Assembly: GCA_015492915.1 (NCBI GenBank)
Contig: WGED01000119.1
Location: 1-11,899 of the forward strand
Length of the DNA: 11,899 nucleotides
Direction: 5' to 3'
Origin: Cyclobacteriaceae bacterium
GTDB lineage: Bacteria; Bacteroidota; Bacteroidia; Cytophagales; Cyclobacteriaceae
Shown: positions 7,429 through 11,899 of the stretch, piece by piece
Layout of the letters: every line of letters begins with the position of its first letter
Numbering within the stretch: position 1 is the first letter of the stretch
The notes under the pieces: model-generated
Database searches by the model: none
What the model was told of the DNA's origin: nothing
Seen by the model: only the letters and a program-made list of their open reading frames with translations
Program-made: the position numbers and the translations under genes

Positions 7429-9270
7429 TTAATTATTAATAATTATATCCAGTAACAAATCGCGTATTTTGTCGTAATCATCACCACGTTGAGACCATGC
7501 AACCGGGTCTGCTGCCTGAACTTCATACATCGCTTTTGGAATTACTTTTCGTATTAATTGCAACACCTTTTCCCTTCCGATTTTTTGCTCTGCCAACCAC
7601 ATCAATTCATAGTCTTGCTGTCCACGTCTGATATTTTTTAGTCTTATGGAAGGTAATACGCGATTCAAACCACGATCCTCCTCGGGTTGATGCGCCATTC
7701 TGCCCGGATAAAATAGTATCCCATCACCATTGCCATAATTAAAATTCCAATTGATAAATGTCAGAGGCTCATTGAAAACCCTTTGGTGTAAGCGCCCTTT
7801 AGGCCCTTGTTGATTATGACGCCAGTGGGTACCATGCCAGATAAACCAGGTATTGATTCCATAGAGGTATTTTATCCAGCAGTTTACCCGTAAATCAACA
7901 GCTTCAGCCTCAAGAATAAACGAACCGAAAAAAGGCCGGTGGCCATTGTAAAACCAATGATCTTTGCCTTCTTTTTTGAGTTTATTAAACTGGCCGGGGT
8001 CTTCAATACCACGATAACCACACCAGATATCCACAGCACCCTCCAGCTCTTTTTTATAGCTCGTGGTAATAAAAACCGGCAAGCGGCTTCCGGGCTGGTC
8101 ACTGGATTTAAGCCAAGCTGCATTTTGTTTTATCCAAGGATACTGAACAGGGCCGGGCTCATCTATCATATACCAGAAAAAACGGGTATGCGGTGCATTT
8201 TTTTCAAACCAATTAACCCACTTATCCGCTTCAGACAGAATGCTTTCTTTTGTACTACCCAGTGCCGGTTCACCGTAAATCCCTATGGCGAACAGTTTTT
8301 CCCCATAACCGATTCCCGGACCATGATAGCCATTGGCGGGAGTAAATGCTGTCCCGTCCAGATAAGGCTTATAGGCCTTCATTTTAAGAGCATCAAAAGG
8401 CTGCTGGTTTACCTCAAAGCCACCTACAAGATCAATGCGGTGGCGGTGGGCTTCAAACTTTATCATTTTGTTTATCTGATCCATAGAAAGGCCGGGAAAA
8501 TAATATTGAAGGCTCTTTCCTCTTGAGGAATATAACCATACGTTGGAATGGTTTTCATCCGGCATGCGACCGTTTAAAAGTCTAATCTCAACCGGAATGG
8601 AGCGGACAACTTTGCCATTGCTCCATATTGTAATCTCGGACTCATACAGGCCAGCGGGATAACTGCTATCCGACGGAAGGTAGAGATCTATCCAGAACCC
8701 TTGATTTTGTTTACTTTTCCGTTCGATGACGTACAATTCATTTTGATTGCGGATTACCTCTTCCTTAGTGGGGGGCACTATCAATGGAAATCCCCCAATG
8801 CCATGAGCATCATCAGGGATCAAAGCATCGGGTATCCATCCTGTCATGTGGATAGGCGCGCTTGCTTCAGACCCATAATACCACGCCGGTTTTGTAGGCC
8901 TTGTTACGTGTAGATAATGTTGGGAAAACAGCTCTATACTACCCTGCGGGCCATACAATATGCAAGCATCCCCCCCAATGGTATGACCTGTGGCTTTATG
9001 TATCGGTGGAGCCATAGCTATTTCTAATGCCCGGCTTCCTTCGTGTCCCAATTCTACAATTATCTGAAAACCGATCACTTCATTATATAGGCCTTTGAGT
9101 TTTATTAAGCGACCATTCCATATACTATTAGCCCTTTTGGCGAAATGATCAGTATGATATTTAAAGACTTTTTCTCCGTCACTGATGGCCCAAACATCCA
9201 AAACCTGGGCGGATATCCTGAAGGCTGAAAAAACCGTTATAATAATCGTGCAAATTAATTTCTTATACAT
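7429..9270 (-). CDS. Secreted DUF4091/GH123-like glycoside hydrolase-type protein
   Basis: The 613-residue product starts with a signal peptide (MYKKLICTIIITVFSAF, cleavage near RISA|Q). A beta-sandwich N-terminal part (about 25-235, with NEVIGFQIIVE) is followed by a TIM-barrel-like region with FFWYMIDEPGP. Its adjacent Asp370-Glu371 matches the Asp-Glu pair used by GH123 beta-N-acetylgalactosaminidases for substrate-assisted catalysis. The C-terminus (about 510-565) has the DUF4091 signature: GNGDGILFYPG, then LPSIRLKNIRRGQQDYELM. The barrel is rich in aromatic residues (WFIWHGTHW), as expected for a sugar-binding cleft. The ATG at 9270 follows AAAGGT and is preferred over the in-frame TTG at 9279. 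The next gene begins 20 bp downstream, suggesting an operon. An N-acetylhexosamine target would fit the GH123 relationship but is inference. Confidence 0.88.
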   Translation of the reverse strand: MYKKLICTIIITVFSAFRISAQVLDVWAISDGEKVFKYHTDHFAKRANSIWNGRLIKLKGLYNEVIGFQIIVELGHEGSRALEIAMAPPIHKATGHTIGGDACILYGPQGSIELFSQHYLHVTRPTKPAWYYGSEASAPIHMTGWIPDALIPDDAHGIGGFPLIVPPTKEEVIRNQNELYVIERKSKQNQGFWIDLYLPSDSSYPAGLYESEITIWSNGKVVRSIPVEIRLLNGRMPDENHSNVWLYSSRGKSLQYYFPGLSMDQINKMIKFEAHRHRIDLVGGFEVNQQPFDALKMKAYKPYLDGTAFTPANGYHGPGIGYGEKLFAIGIYGEPALGSTKESILSEADKWVNWFEKNAPHTRFFWYMIDEPGPVQYPWIKQNAAWLKSSDQPGSRLPVFITTSYKKELEGAVDIWCGYRGIEDPGQFNKLKKEGKDHWFYNGHRPFFGSFILEAEAVDLRVNCWIKYLYGINTWFIWHGTHWRHNQQGPKGRLHQRVFNEPLTFINWNFNYGNGDGILFYPGRMAHQPEEDRGLNRVLPSIRLKNIRRGQQDYELMWLAEQKIGREKVLQLIRKVIPKAMYEVQAADPVAWSQRGDDYDKIRDLLLDIIINN

Positions 9271-9414
9271 ACCTTTCAATAATTTTAACCTTGCTATCTA
9301 TGCCTGTTTGTTCCAAAACGAACTGAAAAGCCTAACAGTAGTGATAGTTATTAATAATTTTAAATCCTTGATTATCGGTTTTTCGTATAGATAATTTTTC
9401 TGGTGAAATGATGA
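9271..9414. other. Intergenic gap between the DUF4832-like and DUF4091-like genes
   Basis: This 144-bp AT-rich gap contains no ORF of note, no GC-rich hairpin with a T-run and no good TAnnTTTG promoter motif. A short A/T string (aataattttaa) occurs twice, near 9279-9289 and 9353-9363. It is long enough to hold a promoter or an RNA processing site, but nothing specific can be supported. Confidence 0.4.
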
Positions 9415-10956
9415 TTACGGAAATTTATTTTCACTACGTTTCCACATTACATTTTTGTTGCACTTGATTTTTCCCATGGTGTACCACCCGTCATTTTCCA
9501 TTCCTTTTATTGCCAGTTTTATTTTTGGTTTATAGGAGACAGGATCAACAATTGCCACAGCCAGTTCATATTCACCTTCCGGCATATCGTGCGGAAGATA
9601 AAGCTTGTCTTCATAAATAATATCGCCCGGTAGCCAAGTGCGTACATCTGCTCCGGTAGCGAATATTTCAGATCGTATGTCATTTTTTATCCGCACTGCC
9701 AAAGTGTATTTTTTATAGGCCGGTGCAACACCTTTATTTTCCCACCACATGGAAATATGAATCTGACCATGTGGCGCAACTGCTTCTGGATAGGCAAACT
9801 TCCGTAGCACAAAGCGATAACCCATTTTTTTAAGCCATTCATTTACCAATGGCTCCCACTCCCTGGGGACAGGAGAGCTTTTGGCGTTAAAAGTAGATAT
9901 ATGCCATTTCAAGGCTTGGTCAAAAATATATTCGACAGTCTCTTTGTCGTATTTTTGTTTGTTTTTCCAATTAAAAAAAGTACCGCATATCTCCATGGCT
10001 ATAGGGGCTTTTTTCCAAGCCTCGCTCATCCCGCTTTTTATGATATCCTGGGGATACACATCAAGCATGTGACTGAAATTCCACTTTTCAATAAAGAAAG
10101 ACATATCTCCGAGACAATCGATCCGCCAGCCCAAATGGCGCATTTGAGGCCCGGTCCCGTTGTTCGACCCGTCAGGCCAGTAAGCAGCTATATCAGTACC
10201 CTTCACAAGTTTATCCGGACAAGGGGCATCGCCGTTTAGCGGTTGAAAAATCAAGTGGGTTTTTTTAAAATTGTCAAGATAGACATTGATCAAGGCCAAT
10301 CTTGTATGGTCGGAAAGCAAGTGGCCACCTGAACCTTCCCCCCAAAAACCAATAATGGAAACATCTACAGCTTCTAAATCCGGGTGTCCGTCATATCGCC
10401 GGCCCAACTCAGCTATCATGCCTCCAAAATGTTTTAAATAAGCTGGATTTTCTGGGTCGGTACGCCATTTTTCATGCATGAGATTTTCTTCATTACCTAA
10501 CATTTTTCTGTACCAGAGGGGCACATCTTCGTTTTCCTCGCCCCCATAAGGAGCAATTCGTAACATTAAGGTCTGTCCGCGCTGGGCGGCAGTGCGAAGT
10601 GCCCTGTCAATCATCTCCCAGTTATATTCGAATGGAGCAGTTTCCAAAAACCGCCAATATATCCGGAAATAAGCTATGGTTGTTTGCGGATAGTTTTTAT
10701 TGGTGACATCGCCGTCAAAATCCTGATAGACTATTGGGAATCCCTCAGTCCAGCCCATGCCATGATTTAATGTATCTCCATTGAAACGCTGAAAGGTTGT
10801 AAACCCTATTCCGGGATTCATTAGGAGTTCTTGACTCTCCTTAGGATAAATTTTAATTATCTTCGGTAGTTGCTGGGCAGTCAGTTCAAATGTATAACTC
10901 AAAACAACTACGTAAAGAATTATTTTAAAAAAGAGATTTAACGGGACTTTTTTCAT
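9415..10956 (-). CDS. Secreted glycosidase-like protein with DUF4832-type C-terminus
   Basis: The 513-residue protein has a signal peptide (hydrophobic KIILYVVVLSYTF, cleavage near ELTA|QQ). Residues about 40-380 resemble a TIM-barrel glycosidase: LLMNPGIGFTTFQ near the start, TIAYFRIYWRFLE around 93-105, RAAQRGQ-like helix and LMLRIAPYGG around 130-139, and SIIGFWGEG with Glu207. Glu322 in IAMEICGTF, about 115 residues later, could form an acid/base plus nucleophile pair with Glu207, as in clan GH-A enzymes; this pairing is inference. The C-terminal part (about 380-485) has the DUF4832 look (RFVLRKFAYPEAV, MWWENKGVAPAY) and continues as a beta-sandwich. The ATG at 10956 is the natural start, with an A-rich leader. 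It is the first gene of the apparent cluster, after a 187-bp gap. The substrate is unknown. Confidence 0.87.
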   Translation of the reverse strand: MKKVPLNLFFKIILYVVVLSYTFELTAQQLPKIIKIYPKESQELLMNPGIGFTTFQRFNGDTLNHGMGWTEGFPIVYQDFDGDVTNKNYPQTTIAYFRIYWRFLETAPFEYNWEMIDRALRTAAQRGQTLMLRIAPYGGEENEDVPLWYRKMLGNEENLMHEKWRTDPENPAYLKHFGGMIAELGRRYDGHPDLEAVDVSIIGFWGEGSGGHLLSDHTRLALINVYLDNFKKTHLIFQPLNGDAPCPDKLVKGTDIAAYWPDGSNNGTGPQMRHLGWRIDCLGDMSFFIEKWNFSHMLDVYPQDIIKSGMSEAWKKAPIAMEICGTFFNWKNKQKYDKETVEYIFDQALKWHISTFNAKSSPVPREWEPLVNEWLKKMGYRFVLRKFAYPEAVAPHGQIHISMWWENKGVAPAYKKYTLAVRIKNDIRSEIFATGADVRTWLPGDIIYEDKLYLPHDMPEGEYELAVAIVDPVSYKPKIKLAIKGMENDGWYTMGKIKCNKNVMWKRSENKFP

Positions 10957-10982
10957 CTTATATCTTTTGTGAATTTTTTTAT

Positions 10983-10999
10983 ACTTTTTATAAAAAAGT
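10983..10999. repeat. AT-rich imperfect palindrome in the leader of the DUF4832-like gene
   Basis: ACTTTTTATAAAAAAGT is an inverted repeat apart from one extra A. It lies 27-43 bp upstream of the ATG at 10956, in the 187-bp gap (10957-11143) that separates the transporter from the carbohydrate cluster. It could be an operator, a weak mRNA hairpin or simply the result of AT-richness. The rest of the gap shows no GC-rich terminator. Confidence 0.3.
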
Positions 11000-11143
11000 T
11001 TATGATTTGATGTCTATATATATTCAAATAATAGACTCTACCATCTCATTGAGGTTGATCTGTTTAATTCTATAATTATTAATCTTTACTTTTGAATATG
11101 TATAAGAAAATATAAGCTTATCCATAACAAAATAGAAATGATA

Positions 11144-11899
11144 TTATAAGCTGTATAATAAAATCCCTAATAATCCGGAAACTGGAATTAGTATAGCAGC
11201 TCGTAAATTGTATCTAAAACTCATCAACAGAACGAATATAAATATCAAAATGGGTCGCCAATCTATATCAATGTTACTTCCGATGAATAATGAAGCAGAA
11301 AAAATCATTCCTATTACAGCTGGCCGTAACCCTAAAAAGGCAGCTTCAATCAAATCTGATTCTTTGAACTTATTTAAAAGGTGACTTCCAGTGATCATTA
11401 ACAATCCTGAGGGCAAGAAAATTGCGGTAGTTGCAACAATTGCTCCCAGAAAACCGGCAACTTTATATCCAATAAAAGTTGCACTTATTAAAATTGGTCC
11501 GGGCGTGATTTGCCCTAAAGCAATACCATCCGCAAATTCCTTTAACGACAACCATTGTAAATGCTCCACCACTGTTTCCTGAATCATTGGTATAAACACA
11601 TATCCTCCACCAAATAGTGTCAGGCTCATTCCGCCGAAAACAGTCATTAGCTTACGAATCTGTTCAAAGTAATTATTTGTGTTCGCAGAACTTATTATTG
11701 GTAATATCAGAATCACTAACAGAAAAGCACCAAGACTCAAAATAAATAAATAAGGTATGCGCCCTTGCTTTGTGGATAGATGTAAATGTTTCTTTTCTTT
11801 TTCATTTAAGGAATTATGATAAAGAATAAACCCTGCAAATCCTCCGGCAATTATTAATATCAGCGTCATAAAAAATCCACCAAAAAACATCAATAATAC
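11144..11899 (-). CDS. chrA: ChrA-family chromate/anion transporter, C-terminal half (5' end cut by window)
   Basis: The frame stays open to the right edge (codons Val-Leu-Leu before the first visible Met), so the true start is outside. About 252 residues are seen, roughly the last two-thirds of a full-length two-domain ChrA of around 400 residues. The first 25 visible residues form the final membrane segment of the N-terminal domain. A charged linker (NEKEKKHLHLSTKQGR) follows, and then a complete CHR domain with the conserved FGGGYVFIP and ALGQITPGP motifs and about five to six hydrophobic segments. The family exports chromate at the inner membrane, but many members are uncharacterised and may move other anions. 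The DNA is more AT-rich than the genes to the left and the function is unrelated to carbohydrate use, so this gene probably marks the boundary of the cluster. Confidence 0.87.
   Translation of the reverse strand, partial: VLLMFFGGFFMTLILIIAGGFAGFILYHNSLNEKEKKHLHLSTKQGRIPYLFILSLGAFLLVILILPIISSANTNNYFEQIRKLMTVFGGMSLTLFGGGYVFIPMIQETVVEHLQWLSLKEFADGIALGQITPGPILISATFIGYKVAGFLGAIVATTAIFLPSGLLMITGSHLLNKFKESDLIEAAFLGLRPAVIGMIFSASLFIGSNIDIDWRPILIFIFVLLMSFRYNLRAAILIPVSGLLGILLYSL

Noticed and set aside
7939..8526. 195-codon plus-strand open frame opposite the DUF4091-like gene
   Set aside because: It lies wholly antisense to a well-supported gene, has no recognisable domain, and its composition is that of a reverse-complement shadow.
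11109..11118. Short palindrome around AAGCTT after the transporter gene, considered as a terminator
   Set aside because: The stem is AT-rich and only about 5 bp with no loop and no following T-run on the minus strand.

Overview
The window looks like part of a Bacteroidota chromosome (Flavobacteriia/Cytophagia/Bacteroidia-type). The strongest clue is the start of a type IX secretion (Por) C-terminal sorting domain on the first gene. Supporting clues are a Bacteroidota-style lipoprotein signal, ATG starts preceded by A/T-rich leaders instead of strong Shine-Dalgarno sites, and a candidate TTG/TAnnTTTG-type promoter. All supported genes lie on the minus strand, so transcription runs from the right end to the left end.

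Layout in the direction of transcription. (1) 11899-11144: the C-terminal half of a ChrA-type chromate/anion transporter, cut by the window edge, in more AT-rich DNA. (2) An AT-rich gap of 187 bp. (3) 10956-9415: a secreted glycosidase-like protein with a DUF4832-type C-terminus. (4) A gap of 144 bp. (5) 9270-7429: a secreted DUF4091/GH123-like protein. (6) After 20 bp, 7408-4928: a lipoprotein with 12 Asp-box (BNR) repeats, GH74/sortilin-like. (7) After 19 bp, 4908-3559: an exported nitrilase-superfamily amidase with an N-terminal carbohydrate-binding-like domain. (8) After 85 bp, 3473 to the left edge: a very large parallel beta-helix protein carrying four FN3 domains, two Ig-like (SbsA/Big_5-like) domains and the beginning of a T9SS sorting domain.

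Genes 3 to 8 read as one secreted carbohydrate-processing cluster. Every product has an export signal. Three have folds typical of glycan hydrolases or lyases, one looks like an amide hydrolase, and the last is a probable cell-surface glycan-binding or glycan-cleaving protein. No SusC/SusD pair, sulfatase, sugar transporter or regulator is visible, so the target glycan cannot be named and a classical PUL cannot be claimed from this window. The combination of an exported nitrilase-fold amidase with DUF4832, DUF4091 and BNR proteins is the most unusual thing here. It suggests a substrate that carries an amide or N-acyl group, but that is inference.

No tRNA, rRNA, CRISPR array, insertion sequence or convincing rho-independent terminator was seen. 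No stretch longer than 300 bp lacks a gene.
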